Assembly (NCBI GenBank): GCA_900470095.1
Contig: UBZM01000030.1
Location: forward strand, 62,001-126,000
DNA from: Hyphomicrobiales bacterium
GTDB taxonomy: Bacteria; Pseudomonadota; Alphaproteobacteria; Rhizobiales; Beijerinckiaceae
DNA: 64,000 bases
Direction of reading: 5' to 3'
Shown here: positions 41,490-51,351 of the stretch, in pieces
How the letters are laid out: each line of letters starts with the position of its first letter
How positions within the stretch are numbered: position 1 is the stretch's first letter
Translations under genes and position numbers: made by a program
The notes under the pieces: generated by a model
Seen by the model: only the letters and a program-made list of their open reading frames with translations
Told to the model about the DNA's origin: nothing
The model's database searches: none

Positions 41490-42449
41490 ATGCTTGGCTT
41501 CTATCTGAAACGGCTCGCCGCCGGCCTGATGATGCTGATCGCGCTCAGCATCCTGGTCTTCGTGCTGCTGCGCCTGGCCCCCGGCGACCCGGTCGACGCC
41601 TATCTCAATCCGCTGGCGCCGCTGAGCCAGACCGAGATGGACGCGCTACGCCAGCGGCTGGGCCTCGACCGGTCCTGGCCCGTACAATATCTCGCCTGGC
41701 TCAGTGCGGCGCTCGCCGGCGATCTCGGCTACTCCATCGACAGGGCGGGCGTCCGTGTGCTGCCGCTGCTGGTCGAGCGCACCGGGCCGACCCTGCTGCT
41801 GATGCTGACCGGCCTTGCCATGGCGATCCTGCTCGGCATCGCGTCCGGCGTCATTGGGGCGGTCAAGCGCAACTCCGCCATCGATATCGGGCTCGGCCTG
41901 GTCGCCTTCGTCACCATCTCGACGCCGGCCTTCCTCAACGCCCTGCTCGGCCTCTATGTCTTTGCGGTGGTGCTGCGCTGGGCTCCCTCGGGCGGGATGC
42001 TGACGCCGGGCGCGCCCTTCTCGCTGTCCGACCTGCTGGCCCATCTCATCCTGCCCGCCTCGCTGCTGGCGGTCGTCTATTCCGCGCTGTTCATGCGCTA
42101 CATGCGCTCCTCGATGATCGAGGTGCTGAACCAGGATTATCTGCGCACGGCCCGGGCCAAGGGCGTTGGCGAATTTGCGGTGATCGTCCGACATGCCTTG
42201 CGCAACGCCATCCTGCCCGTCATCACCCTGATCGGCTCGACCATCGGCATCGCCATCGGCGGCGCGATCTTCATCGAAAGTGTCTTCGACTGGCCGGGCA
42301 TGGGGCTCCTGATGGTCAAGGCCGTCGAGACCCGCGACTACCCCGTGATCATGGGCGCGACGCTGCTGATCGGCGCCGGCGTCATCCTGGTCAACCTCCT
42401 GACCGATCTCGCCTATGCGGTGGTCGATCCGCGCATCCAGGTGAGATGA
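41490..42449 (+). CDS. Peptide-type ABC permease, DppB-like
   Basis: A 319-residue permease: [34 protein letters not shown]-terminal helix and [24 protein letters not shown], typical of DppB/OppB, and the coupling loop [24 protein letters not shown] (about 222-245). The ATG at 41490 is chosen; the longer frame upstream overlaps the binding protein. It is coupled to the next permease by ATGATG. Confidence 0.93.
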   Translation: MLGFYLKRLAAGLMMLIALSILVFVLLRLAPGDPVDAYLNPLAPLSQTEMDALRQRLGLDRSWPVQYLAWLSAALAGDLGYSIDRAGVRVLPLLVERTGPTLLLMLTGLAMAILLGIASGVIGAVKRNSAIDIGLGLVAFVTISTPAFLNALLGLYVFAVVLRWAPSGGMLTPGAPFSLSDLLAHLILPASLLAVVYSALFMRYMRSSMIEVLNQDYLRTARAKGVGEFAVIVRHALRNAILPVITLIGSTIGIAIGGAIFIESVFDWPGMGLLMVKAVETRDYPVIMGATLLIGAGVILVNLLTDLAYAVVDPRIQVR

Positions 42450-43351
42450 TGAACGCGGATGCGCCGATCGCCGCGAGCGCTGTCCCTCTGCGAGGCCGCA
42501 GCGGGAGCCCGCTGCAGCGCGCGCTCGGGCGCTTTCTTCGCAATCGCGCGGCGATCGCGGGACTGCTCATCCTGGCGCCCGTGCTGCTCGCCGTGCTGAC
42601 CTACCCGCTCTGGTGGCGCCATGCGCCCAACAGCATCGATCTGCGGGCGCTGAATTCCGGGCCGACGGCTTCCCATTGGCTCGGCACCGACGGCGTCGGC
42701 CGCGATACGCTGGCCCGGCTGCTGCAGGGTGGGCGGATCTCGCTGCTGATCGCCTCGGTCTCGGTCGCGATCTCGCTTTGCGTCGGTTTTGTCGTCGGCG
42801 CGGTCGCCGCCTTCGGCGGGCGGGCCCTCGACGGCATGATCATGCGCCTTGTCGATCTCGCGATGACGCTGCCGCCGGTCATCCTGCTGCTGGTGCTCGC
42901 CTCGATCACCGGCACGGGAATTCTGCCGACGATCTTCGTGATCTCGCTCCTCTCCTGGCCGGTGCTGTCGCGCATGGTGCGGGCGCGCCTGCTCGAGCTG
43001 CGCGAACGCGATTTCGTCGTCGCCTCGCGCGGCTTCGGCGCCGGTCTCGGGCACCTGCTCTGGCGCCATGCCCTGCCGAACTCGCTCGATATCCTCGTGG
43101 TCTACGCCACCGTGCAGGTGGCCAACGCGATCCTGCTCGAAGCCGGCCTCTCCTTTCTCGGCATGGGCATCGTCCCGCCCGAAGCGAGCTGGGGCAACAT
43201 GCTCAGGGCCGCCCGCTCGACCGTCGTGCTGGAGCTGCACCCCTGGCAATGGATGCCCGCGGGCGCCGCGCTGGTCGCCACCGTGCTCGCCATCAATTTC
43301 ATCGGAGACGGACTTCGCGACGCCTTCGATCCCCGCGCCGACATCACCTGA
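42446..43351 (+). CDS. Peptide-type ABC permease, DppC-like
   Basis: A 301-residue permease of DppC/OppC type: cytoplasmic leader, first helix, [24 protein letters not shown], and the coupling loop [29 protein letters not shown] (about 189-217), ending [14 protein letters not shown]. It follows DppB with a 4-bp overlap. The ATP-binding genes that usually come next are absent; a DapA-type lyase gene follows instead. Confidence 0.93.
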   Translation: MMNADAPIAASAVPLRGRSGSPLQRALGRFLRNRAAIAGLLILAPVLLAVLTYPLWWRHAPNSIDLRALNSGPTASHWLGTDGVGRDTLARLLQGGRISLLIASVSVAISLCVGFVVGAVAAFGGRALDGMIMRLVDLAMTLPPVILLLVLASITGTGILPTIFVISLLSWPVLSRMVRARLLELRERDFVVASRGFGAGLGHLLWRHALPNSLDILVVYATVQVANAILLEAGLSFLGMGIVPPEASWGNMLRAARSTVVLELHPWQWMPAGAALVATVLAINFIGDGLRDAFDPRADIT

Positions 43352-43376
43352 TCAAAGCAGAGAAAGTCAAAGCTCC

Positions 43377-44294
43377 ATGGCACGTTTCCACGGTGTGGTT
43401 CCCCCGGTCGTCACCCCGCTGACACAGGATTTCCGGGTCGATTACCCCTCCTTCACCCGGGTCATCGAGCATCTGCTCGAAGGTGGCGTCGACGGGCTCT
43501 TCGTGCTCGGATCGACCAGCGAGGTCGTCTTCCACGGCGATGACGAGCGCCGCAGGATCATCGAGCATGCCGTCAGGATCAATAACGGCCGCGTGCCGAT
43601 CTTTGCCGGAGTGATCGACCCGACGACCGACCGCGTCATCCAGCACGCAAAGGCGGCGCAATCGGCCGGCGCCGATGCGCTGGTCGTGACCGCCCCGTTC
43701 TACACCCGCACGAACCAGGCCGAGACGATCGACCATTTCCGCTATGTGCGCGAGGCGGTCGACTGCCCGGTGATCGCCTACGACATCCCCGTCTGCGTCC
43801 ATATCAAGCTGGAGCGCCGGACGACCGTCACGCTCGCCCGCGAAGGCACCGTGGCCGGCCTGAAGGATTCCAGCGGCGACGACGGCAATTTCCGTTTCGT
43901 CAGGCAGGACCTCGCCGACATGCCGGATTTCTTCGCGATGACGGGCTCCGAGATCGTTGTCGACAACGCCGCGCTGATGGGCGCGCAGGGCGTGGTCCCC
44001 GGCCTCGCCAATGTCGACCCCAAGGGCTACGTCAAACTCTGGCGGCTCACCCAGGCAGGCAAATGGGACGAGGCCCGCAAGGAGCAGGAACGGCTCTGCC
44101 GCCTGTTCGAGATGGTCTGGATCTCGCTTGGCCGCACCAGCGCCGGCTCGGCCGGCGTCGGCGCGTTCAAGACGGCGATGCAGCTTCTCGGCATCATCGA
44201 GACCAACACGATGGCCCGCCCGCAACGCTCCCTCAACGCCGAGGAAGCGGCAGCGATCAAGGCCATCCTCCGCGAGACCGGGCTTCTCGATTGA
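43377..44294 (+). CDS. DapA-family lyase (second)
   Basis: A 305-residue TIM-barrel lyase: PPVVTPLTQDFRVD start, GSTSE in place of GTTGE, proton-relay Tyr135 (VIAYDIP) and Schiff-base Lys163 (VAGLKDSSGD). It is closer to KDG aldolase/N-acetylneuraminate lyase-like members than to the lyase at 38054. The ATG at 43377 is chosen; upstream in-phase sequence overlaps the permease. Its place as last gene of the transporter operon suggests it cleaves the imported compound or its dehydrated form. Confidence 0.88.
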   Translation: MARFHGVVPPVVTPLTQDFRVDYPSFTRVIEHLLEGGVDGLFVLGSTSEVVFHGDDERRRIIEHAVRINNGRVPIFAGVIDPTTDRVIQHAKAAQSAGADALVVTAPFYTRTNQAETIDHFRYVREAVDCPVIAYDIPVCVHIKLERRTTVTLAREGTVAGLKDSSGDDGNFRFVRQDLADMPDFFAMTGSEIVVDNAALMGAQGVVPGLANVDPKGYVKLWRLTQAGKWDEARKEQERLCRLFEMVWISLGRTSAGSAGVGAFKTAMQLLGIIETNTMARPQRSLNAEEAAAIKAILRETGLLD

Positions 44295-44338
44295 GCCGGG
44301 GATGACCGGGCTATTCCGATCGCGAGCCTGCGCCTGCC

Positions 44339-45034
44339 TTATGATGTCGCAAGGCTCGCGAGCGCGTCCTTGATCGCGGGGCGCTCGATCGCAACGCGCA
44401 GGAACCGCGACAACGCCGGCACAACGCTCGCCCGCGCGATCGGAACCGCCATCGCCTGGCGGATTTCCATGAAGGGCTCCTCAATGAGGCGAAGCCCCGG
44501 ATGGGACGCGACGAAAGCCTGTGACGGCTGGCGGATGCCGGCGCCGGCGTCCAGCCCTGCCTCCAGGACATGCGGCAGGACCTCGGCAGAGGTCGGGACG
44601 CGGACGAGCTCGGCGTGGCGCAGCATCCGGCCGAGATGAAGGTCATAGGCCGCGCCGCGGCCGACCGCGATGCGATGCCCCGGCCGGTCGAGCTCGCTCG
44701 GGCGCTGCCAGGGAGCGTCCCCCCTCACGACGAAGACGCCCTCGATGACGATATAGGGATCGCTGAAGGCGATCTGCGCTGCGCGCTGCGGATCGATCGC
44801 CAGAAAGGCGATATCCCAGGCTCCGCCCTGGCAGGCTTCGACGACACGAGCGGCCGAGTCGTAGGGCTGGAGTGCGAGTTCGATACCGAGCGTTCCGGCC
44901 AGTTCCCGCGCCAAGGTAACGCTGATGCCACCGAGTTCGCCGCTGCCGGGCGAACGCTGCGCCAGCACGGGATTGCCGAGATTGATCGCGGCGCGCAGCT
45001 TGCCACCCCGTGCAAGAGCGCCGGCGAGGTTCAT
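44339..45034 (-). CDS. Solute-binding-fold protein without signal peptide
   Basis: A 231-residue protein with the family-3 periplasmic binding fold (KLRAAINLGNP, LARELAGTLGIELALQPYD, WDIAFLAIDPQRAAQIAFSDPY, GRGAAYDLHLGRML). It has no leader: the N-terminus MNLAGALARGGK goes directly to the first strand. It therefore should be cytosolic and could act as a metabolite-sensing or storage protein, or as a non-transport enzyme-like module. Its ATG overlaps the GntR gene by 4 bp, so it is translated with that regulator, not with a permease. Confidence 0.82.
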   Translation of the reverse strand: MNLAGALARGGKLRAAINLGNPVLAQRSPGSGELGGISVTLARELAGTLGIELALQPYDSAARVVEACQGGAWDIAFLAIDPQRAAQIAFSDPYIVIEGVFVVRGDAPWQRPSELDRPGHRIAVGRGAAYDLHLGRMLRHAELVRVPTSAEVLPHVLEAGLDAGAGIRQPSQAFVASHPGLRLIEEPFMEIRQAMAVPIARASVVPALSRFLRVAIERPAIKDALASLATS

Positions 45035-45948
45035 TCCGGACGTCCGTTCGCAGACGAAGGGGAATTGCCGACGACCGCCTTTTCCTCCGCGGCTCCGGAG
45101 AGATGTCGTTCAAGCTCGGTCGCAGCGGCCGCCTTGTCGCCCGACATCAGTGGGGCAATGATCGCGAGATGTTCGTCGCAGACACGGCGCACGCGCTCGC
45201 GATCGAGCGGGCGACCATATTCGATCAGGCGGCGCAGATGGTTGAGGCGCGTCAGCGTCTGCACGAAGAAGCGATTGCCGGACATCGCCGCCAGCGTTTC
45301 GTGGAAGGTGGAATTGATCTCGAACAGCTCGACCTGGCTCAGGCTGCCATAGCCGCTGTCGCGCACGAAACGCTGCTGCTCGGCCAGCGCGACGAGGCGG
45401 GGCAGATCCGGCGCGAACTCCTCGCAGCGCATGGCGGTCGGTTCCATCATCTGCCGGAAACGGTAGTTCTCGCGATAGGCGTCGATCGTGTCGATCAGGG
45501 GCTGGAAGGCCCAGCCCCGGCCTTGCCGGCGCTCGATCCAGCCCTCGGACGCGATCCGCGCCAGCACGTTGCGCAACCGTGCCCGCGAGAGATCGTAGCG
45601 GCGGATCAGCTCGTTCTCGCTCACCGTGTCGGGAAGAACCTGGTTCAAGCGGTCCATGGCGATGGCGAGGTAGACGCCGGCGTCGTCATCCTCGCCCTCC
45701 GTCGCCGGCTGGGTCTCCGCCGTTGCCGACGTGTCCTTGAGAAAGAACCCCTTGTTCGGGCGCTTCTCCAGCACGCCGGCCTCGGCCAGATGCGCCATCG
45801 CGGCGCGGATCGGCGTACGCGAGGCGCCCAGCACCGGCAGCAGCGAATCCTCGGTCAGGTGATGGCCGCTCTGCCAGCCCGACAGCCGCGCATGCGACAG
45901 GATCTGGTTGGCGAGCTTGATCTGGAGGGACGTCGGCGCAGCCGTCAT
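45031..45948 (-). CDS. GntR-type regulator with two winged-helix regions
   Basis: A 305-residue regulator. The first winged HTH spans about residues 10-72 (GHHLTEDSLLPVLGASRTPIRAAMAHLAEAGVLEKRPNKGFFL) and a second, similar unit about 105-155 (VSENELIRRYDLSRARLRNVLARIASEGWIERRQGRGWAF). They are joined by an acidic spacer; a C-terminal FCD-like helical domain follows (RFVRDSGYGSLSQVELFEINSTFHETLAAMSGN). Ordinary GntR proteins have one. It is the third gene of the AcnD-like/PrpF operon and likely acts at the 49795-49897 divergent promoter. Confidence 0.87.
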   Translation of the reverse strand: MTAAPTSLQIKLANQILSHARLSGWQSGHHLTEDSLLPVLGASRTPIRAAMAHLAEAGVLEKRPNKGFFLKDTSATAETQPATEGEDDDAGVYLAIAMDRLNQVLPDTVSENELIRRYDLSRARLRNVLARIASEGWIERRQGRGWAFQPLIDTIDAYRENYRFRQMMEPTAMRCEEFAPDLPRLVALAEQQRFVRDSGYGSLSQVELFEINSTFHETLAAMSGNRFFVQTLTRLNHLRRLIEYGRPLDRERVRRVCDEHLAIIAPLMSGDKAAAATELERHLSGAAEEKAVVGNSPSSANGRPE

Positions 45949-45976
45949 TCAATTCCCCTGCGATTCACTTGGCCGT

Positions 45977-47125
45977 TCACCTGGCAAGCGACAAGGGCAC
46001 CGCGATTTCGCCCTGCATCAGCCGGCGCGCCGTGCGGAACAGGACAGCGCTCTCTGCCATCCAGCCATCGCCGGCATGCCGGACAACCGCACCTACCGAC
46101 ACCAGCCCGGACGGATTGGCAACCCTCACCTCGCCTGCCGCGTTGGCCGGGCGCGACAGCCGGTTGGGCAGGGTTCCTTCAATCTGCGTCGCCACGCCGA
46201 GGTTGAGGCCGCCGGTTCCAGGAATGGCCCGGTGCGCCCGCTGCATCGAGATCATGCGCGTGGCGATGTCAAAGGCATTCTCGCCATGACGCTGGCCATC
46301 AAGTCCGGTGAAGGGCTTGGGCGCGGCCACCATCGCGATGCGGGGCGTCTGGAGCCCTATGCTATCAGGCGTCGGTCCCAGTCCGATCATGACGCCAGCA
46401 TAGCGGCGCAGCTTTTCGAGAATGGCCATGACGCCCGGCTGCGCCTCGATCTCGTCGGGCGTCTCCGATCCGTCGAACCCGAAAGCGGTGGCATCGACAT
46501 AGACGATCAGCGAGGTGGCATCGACGATCGACAGCTCGAAACGGCCCTCGCTGCCAAGGTCGGCATGATCAAGAACGCGCCCGCTCGGCAGCAGCTTTCC
46601 CGTGACCGCACCGGCCGGCTCCAGGAAGTCGAGCCTTATCCGCGAGGCCCCGCCGGCAACGCCGGCAATGACATAATCTCCCACGGTTTCGGCCTTGCCA
46701 GCCCGGACCTGGAAGCGGGAGTGGATCAGCTTCTTCGTATTGGTCTGGTGAATGCGGACCAGAAGCTCGCCGTCGGAGGCCGGAACCAGGCCCTCGTCGA
46801 CCGCGAAATGTCCGACGGCCGAGGAGAGGTTGCCGCAATTATTGCTCCAGTCGGCGACCGGTTCGTCGACCGCGATCTGAACGAAGGTGTAGTCGACATC
46901 GGCATCGGGATGCGTCGACGGGCCGATGATGACCGCCTTCGACAGGGAGGAGATCCCGCCGCCCATGCCGTCGAGCTGGCGGCCGTAGGGGTCTGGACTG
47001 CCGAGCGCCGCCAGCAGGATCGCGCTGCACCGGTCCCGGTCCGTGGGGAGCTGGCTTGCACTGAAGAACACGCCCTTGCTGGTTCCGCCCCGGTAGAACA
47101 CGGCGGGAATGAAGTGCTGGCTCAT
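45977..47125 (-). CDS. prpF: PrpF-family isomerase
   Basis: A 382-residue protein of the PrpF/4-oxalomesaconate tautomerase family (diaminopimelate epimerase-like fold). Visible landmarks: AVFYRGGTSKGVFF (Lys near residue 17 is catalytic in the family), GGGISSLSKAVII, WSNNCGNLSSAVGHFA and MQRAHRAIPGTGGLN. PrpF isomerises trans- to cis-2-methylaconitate or related acids and usually partners AcnD. Here it overlaps the aconitase-like gene by 4 bp, which strongly links the two reactions. Confidence 0.9.
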   Translation of the reverse strand: MSQHFIPAVFYRGGTSKGVFFSASQLPTDRDRCSAILLAALGSPDPYGRQLDGMGGGISSLSKAVIIGPSTHPDADVDYTFVQIAVDEPVADWSNNCGNLSSAVGHFAVDEGLVPASDGELLVRIHQTNTKKLIHSRFQVRAGKAETVGDYVIAGVAGGASRIRLDFLEPAGAVTGKLLPSGRVLDHADLGSEGRFELSIVDATSLIVYVDATAFGFDGSETPDEIEAQPGVMAILEKLRRYAGVMIGLGPTPDSIGLQTPRIAMVAAPKPFTGLDGQRHGENAFDIATRMISMQRAHRAIPGTGGLNLGVATQIEGTLPNRLSRPANAAGEVRVANPSGLVSVGAVVRHAGDGWMAESAVLFRTARRLMQGEIAVPLSLAR

Positions 47126-49794
47126 GCGGTCCTCGCGATCGGCAGGTCGGCGCCCATATAGTCACGCCAGACGAAGGGCAGAATGCCGCCATGGCGCCAA
47201 TAGGTGATATCCTCGGGCGTATCGAGCCGGATCGTCAGGGGACAATCGAGCGTTTCGCCGGTCTGGCGCGTGACCCGGCAGGTGACGGTAGCACGGACGG
47301 CGAAATCGCCGTCGAGCCCTGCGATATCGAAGGTCTCGGTGCCGTCGAGCCCAAGCGTTTCGGCCGATATCCCGTTCTGGAACTGCAGCGGCAGCACGCC
47401 CATGCCGACGAGATTGGTCCGATGGATGCGTTCGAACCCCTCCGCGATCACCGCCTTGACGCCAAGCAGGGCCACACCCTTCGCCGCCCAGTCGCGCGAG
47501 GAGCCGCAGCCATAGTTCTTCCCGGCGATGACGACGAGCGGCGTGCCGCGCCTGAGATAGTCCTGTGCCGCCTCGAACATCCGCATCTGCTCGCCCTCGG
47601 GCATCAGCCGGGTGAAGCCGCCCTCCACTCCGGGAACGATACGGTTGCGCAGCCGGATATTGGCGAAGGTCGCCCGGACCGCGACGTCATGGTTTCCGCG
47701 CCTGGTCGTGTAATTGTTGAAATCGGCCTTCTTTACCCCCTGCGCGATGAGAAAATCCGCGGACGGCGTGCCAAGGCTGATGGCGCCGGACGGCGAGATG
47801 TCGTCGGTCGTGATGGAGTCACCGAGGATCGCAAGCGGGCGCGCACCGGAAATGTCGAACTGCCGCGACGGCTCCGCACTCAGCCCCTCGAAATAGGGTG
47901 GCCGGCGCACATAGGTGCTGTCGGCCTGCCAGTCGAACAGCGCCGATGGCCGTGTCGCCAGACGGGCCCAGGGCTCGCCGCCATCGAACAGGTCGACATA
48001 TTTTTCCGCGAACACATCAGGAGTATAGGCGCTCTCGACCAGCGCATCGATCTCGGCGGAGCTCGGCCAGATATCGGCAAGGAAGACCGGTTCTCCGTTT
48101 GAACCGGTGCCGAGCGGCTCGCTGGTGATATCGATGGTCAGCGATCCCGCGATCGCATAGGCGACGACGAGTGCGGGCGAAGCGAGATAGGCCGCCCGGA
48201 CATTGGGGTGGATCCGACCCTGGAAGTTGCGGTTGCCGGAGAGGACCGCTGTCGCCAGGACGCCGCCCTTTTCGATCGCATCGGCAATCGGCGGGAGAAG
48301 TGGGCCCGAGCCACCATTGCAGGTGGTGCAACCGAAGCCGACGACCTGAAAGCCAAGGGCGTCGAAGTCACGCTGAAGACCGCAGCGTTCGAGGATTTCG
48401 GCGACGACATGGCTGCCGGGAGCAAGCGAGGTCTTGACCCAGGGTTTTGACGTCAGCCCCCTGCACACGGCATTGCGGGCGACGAGGCCGGCCGCGATCA
48501 TGCCGACGGGGTTCGACGTGTTCGTGCAGCTGGTGATCGCGGCAATGGCGACGTCGCCATCGCTGATTCCGAACTCCGTCCCAGCCACCGCAAAACGCTC
48601 GGCGGAGGGGCTGCGCCCCGCGATCTCCCGGCAATGTCCGGCGAAGGCGGTGGCCGCCACCGAGAGGTCGAAACGGTCCTCCGGATTCTTCGGCCCCGCC
48701 ATCGAGGGCTCGATCTCCGCCAGATCGATATCGACGACGAGATCGTAGCTCGGTGCGGGCGTCGCCTCGTCGCGCCAGAGTTTTTGGGCGCGCGCATAGG
48801 CTTCGATCAATGCGATGTGCTCATCCGGGCGGGCCGTCATCGCGAGATACTCGATCGAACGCCGGTCGATCGGGAAATAGACGGCGGTCGCGCCATATTC
48901 GGGCGCCATGTTGGCGATGGTTCCGCGGTCGGCGACCGACAACGCCGCCACGCCCGGGCCGAAGAACTCCACGAATTCTCCGACGACGCCGACCTGGCGC
49001 AGGCGCTCCGTGATCGTCAGGACGAGATCGGTCGGCATGACGCCGTCGCGCAGGCGCCCCGTGACCTCAACCCCGATCACGCGCGGCAAGGCGATCACGA
49101 CGCCCTTGCCCAGCATCACGGCCTCGGCCTCGATCCCCCCGACGCCCCAGCCGAGAATGCCGAGGCCGTTGATCATCGGGGTATGGCTATCGGTGCCGAC
49201 GCAGGTGTCCGGCGAGGCCAGTACGCCTCCCTCGAACGCCTCCGTCCAGACGACCTGACCGATCTTCTCGAGATGGAGCTGGTGCATGATGCCCTTGCCG
49301 GGCGGCACCACGCGGACACGGTCGAAGCTCTCCGAGCACCAGCGCAGGAAGGCGAAGCGTTCTGCGTTGCGGCGGTACTCCATATCGAGATTCAGCCGCG
49401 GCGCGTCGCGCGTGCCGAAATAATCGACCTGAAGCGAGTGGTCGACGACGATGTCGACCGGGACGGCCGGATTGACGCGACGGGGGTCGCGCCCGGCCGC
49501 GGCCAGGGCATCGCGCAAGGCGGCCATGTCGACCAGCATGACCTTGGCCAGGATGTCCTGCCCGAAGATCCGGGTCGGCTTGAAATTCAGCGCAGCCCCG
49601 GTCTCCCGCCTCAGCAAAGCGTCAACCTGGGCGCTGGTGTCGCGTCCCTCGACGACCTGCTGCCGCAGCAGGTTTTCCAGCACGATCCGCAGCGAGAACG
49701 GCAAGCGATCGATGCCCTCCGCCCCGGCGATCGGAACATAATTCAGCCTCTGCGAGCCGCTGCTCAGCGCAACGATCCTGGCGTCCACGGGCAT
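47122..49794 (-). CDS. Aconitase-family hydratase, AcnD-like
   Basis: An 890-residue Fe-S dehydratase of the AcnA/AcnD superfamily. Cluster cysteines are in AAITSCTNTSNP and VGFGCTTCNGGSG; the second motif has Asn-Gly after the cysteine, as I recall for AcnD, where AcnA usually has Ile-Gly. The C-terminal swivelling domain has AGKNYGCGSSRDWAAKG and AEGFERIHRTNLVGMG. It likely hydrates a (methyl)aconitate-type acid. Coupled with prpF and divergent from TctCBA; no prpB or prpC is nearby, so the exact acid is open. Confidence 0.88.
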   Translation of the reverse strand: MPVDARIVALSSGSQRLNYVPIAGAEGIDRLPFSLRIVLENLLRQQVVEGRDTSAQVDALLRRETGAALNFKPTRIFGQDILAKVMLVDMAALRDALAAAGRDPRRVNPAVPVDIVVDHSLQVDYFGTRDAPRLNLDMEYRRNAERFAFLRWCSESFDRVRVVPPGKGIMHQLHLEKIGQVVWTEAFEGGVLASPDTCVGTDSHTPMINGLGILGWGVGGIEAEAVMLGKGVVIALPRVIGVEVTGRLRDGVMPTDLVLTITERLRQVGVVGEFVEFFGPGVAALSVADRGTIANMAPEYGATAVYFPIDRRSIEYLAMTARPDEHIALIEAYARAQKLWRDEATPAPSYDLVVDIDLAEIEPSMAGPKNPEDRFDLSVAATAFAGHCREIAGRSPSAERFAVAGTEFGISDGDVAIAAITSCTNTSNPVGMIAAGLVARNAVCRGLTSKPWVKTSLAPGSHVVAEILERCGLQRDFDALGFQVVGFGCTTCNGGSGPLLPPIADAIEKGGVLATAVLSGNRNFQGRIHPNVRAAYLASPALVVAYAIAGSLTIDITSEPLGTGSNGEPVFLADIWPSSAEIDALVESAYTPDVFAEKYVDLFDGGEPWARLATRPSALFDWQADSTYVRRPPYFEGLSAEPSRQFDISGARPLAILGDSITTDDISPSGAISLGTPSADFLIAQGVKKADFNNYTTRRGNHDVAVRATFANIRLRNRIVPGVEGGFTRLMPEGEQMRMFEAAQDYLRRGTPLVVIAGKNYGCGSSRDWAAKGVALLGVKAVIAEGFERIHRTNLVGMGVLPLQFQNGISAETLGLDGTETFDIAGLDGDFAVRATVTCRVTRQTGETLDCPLTIRLDTPEDITYWRHGGILPFVWRDYMGADLPIARTA

Positions 49795-49826
49795 ACGATC
49801 CTCCCTTGCATGTCGGCTTTGATTAT

Positions 49827-49879
49827 ATCTTGATTATCTAAAAAACAAGAGTTACGGATATCCAAAATACAATCTTGAT
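49827..49879. promoter_or_regulatory. Divergent promoter with repeated ATCTTGAT
   Basis: The AT-rich 103-bp gap between the aconitase-like gene and tctC holds ATCTTGAT at 49827 and again at 49872 (45 bp apart), both on the same strand, with CTTGATTATC and AAACAAGAG between them. The region is the expected target of the GntR-type regulator of the operon. Confidence 0.5.
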
Positions 49880-49897
49880 CACCACGGGGAGGACACC

Positions 49898-50848
49898 ATG
49901 CTGCGCAGAACATTCATCTCGATCGCTATGGCGGTTAGCGTTTCCGGGGCGGCGCTCGCCGAGCCGGCCAAGGTCATGGTCCCGGCAGGGGCCGGCGGCG
50001 GCTATGACACCACGACCCGTCTCGCGCTCGGCATGCTCGACAAGGCTGGGCTGTTCAAGGATGGGGCGGTCTTCACCAACAAGCCCGGCGCCGGCGGCAC
50101 TTTGGGGCTGGGTGAGTTCATCCGGACAAGCAAGGGGCAGGACAATGCCCTGATGGGTATGGGCGTGATCCTGCTCGGCTCGATCATGGCGACCAAGGGA
50201 TCCCTGCCGATCACCGACACGACGCCGATCGCGCGACTGACCTTTGAATATAATGGGCTCGCCGTCCCGACGAGTTCGCCGTTCAAGACCGTCAAGGACC
50301 TGACGGATGCTCTGAAGGCCAATCCGGGAGCCGTCTCCTTCGGCGGTGGCTCTGCCGGCGGGGTCGACCATATCATTGCGGGCATGATCGCCAGGAGCGC
50401 CGGGGTTGCTCCCGCACGGATCAACTATATCGCCTATGGCGGAGGCGCGGAGGCCGTCACCCAGCTCGCCGGCGGCAAGATCGCCGTCCTGGTTTCGGGA
50501 GCGTCCGAGCTGAAGGGCCTTGCCGATGCCGGCCGCGTCCGGATCATCGCCGTCACTTCGCCGGAACGCCTGCCGGAGGTCGAGGCACCCACCCTGAAGG
50601 AATCGGGCGTCGATGTCGCCATGGGCAACTGGCGCGGCATCGTCGGCGCTCCCGGCATGTCGGCGACCGCGCAGCAGAACTGGGTCGAACGGCTGGAGCG
50701 CATGACCGCCCAGGCGGAATGGAAGGCGGAACTCGCCAAGAGCGGCCTGCAGAGCGCCTTCCTCGGGGGCAGCGGGTTTGGCGCCTTCATCGCGGAGGAA
50801 AACGCCCGCATCAGGCCGATCCTCGAAGAGCTGGGAGTGGCGAAGTGA
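49898..50848 (+). CDS. tctC: Tripartite tricarboxylate transporter binding protein TctC
   Basis: A 316-residue periplasmic receptor of the TTT family with a Sec leader (LRRTFISIAMAVSVSGAALA). The mature part starts AKVMVPAGAGGGYDTTTRLALG, and GVDHIIAGMIARSAGV and GGKIAVLVSGASE match TctC. GGGGAGGA lies before the ATG. It is first of the tctCBA operon; the ligand is a tricarboxylate or dicarboxylate, presumably linked to the AcnD-like enzyme. Confidence 0.92.
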   Translation: MLRRTFISIAMAVSVSGAALAEPAKVMVPAGAGGGYDTTTRLALGMLDKAGLFKDGAVFTNKPGAGGTLGLGEFIRTSKGQDNALMGMGVILLGSIMATKGSLPITDTTPIARLTFEYNGLAVPTSSPFKTVKDLTDALKANPGAVSFGGGSAGGVDHIIAGMIARSAGVAPARINYIAYGGGAEAVTQLAGGKIAVLVSGASELKGLADAGRVRIIAVTSPERLPEVEAPTLKESGVDVAMGNWRGIVGAPGMSATAQQNWVERLERMTAQAEWKAELAKSGLQSAFLGGSGFGAFIAEENARIRPILEELGVAK

Positions 50849-51351
50849 AGACGTCGACGGGTTCGACGGCCCCAGCGCAGCGATTGCTGCGCTGGGGCCT
50901 TCCCCTCGCCGTGGCCGGCCTTGGCCTCGCGGTGCTCGCTGACGCCGCGCGCCTGCCCCTGACCCAGGCCTATGCCGGCATCGGTCCTGGCTTCTTCGTC
51001 CTCGCGGTTGGACTCGTGCTGACGGCACTGGGGGGCGCACTCGGGTATCAGGTGGCGCGGGGCGCCCGGTTCGAAGCCGAGGAAACCGAGGGCGCAGACC
51101 TGACGCGACCGATGTCGTGGGCCGGTTTCCTGACCGCCGCTGCCGGGGTCTTTCTCCCCGTTGGCCTCATAGGCTATGCGGGGTTCCCGCTCGCCGGCGC
51201 CATCGCCTACGCCTTCATCACCCGCGCCTATGGCTCGCGACGGCCGCTCCCAGACCTGGCGATCGGCCTCGTCGTATCAAGCGTCACCTGGTTCGCCTTC
51301 ACCAAGCTCGGCGTGCAGCTCGGCGGCTTCTTTCCGCTCGGAGGGCTGTGA
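50845..51351 (+). CDS. tctB: Tripartite tricarboxylate transporter small subunit TctB (GTG start)
   Basis: A 168-residue membrane protein with four hydrophobic helices ([72 protein letters not shown]), matching the poorly conserved TctB. The GTG start at 50845 overlaps the tctC stop by 4 bp; its stop overlaps the tctA start by 1 bp. The packing supports this start over the longer open phase. Confidence 0.88.
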   Translation: MKTSTGSTAPAQRLLRWGLPLAVAGLGLAVLADAARLPLTQAYAGIGPGFFVLAVGLVLTALGGALGYQVARGARFEAEETEGADLTRPMSWAGFLTAAAGVFLPVGLIGYAGFPLAGAIAYAFITRAYGSRRPLPDLAIGLVVSSVTWFAFTKLGVQLGGFFPLGGL

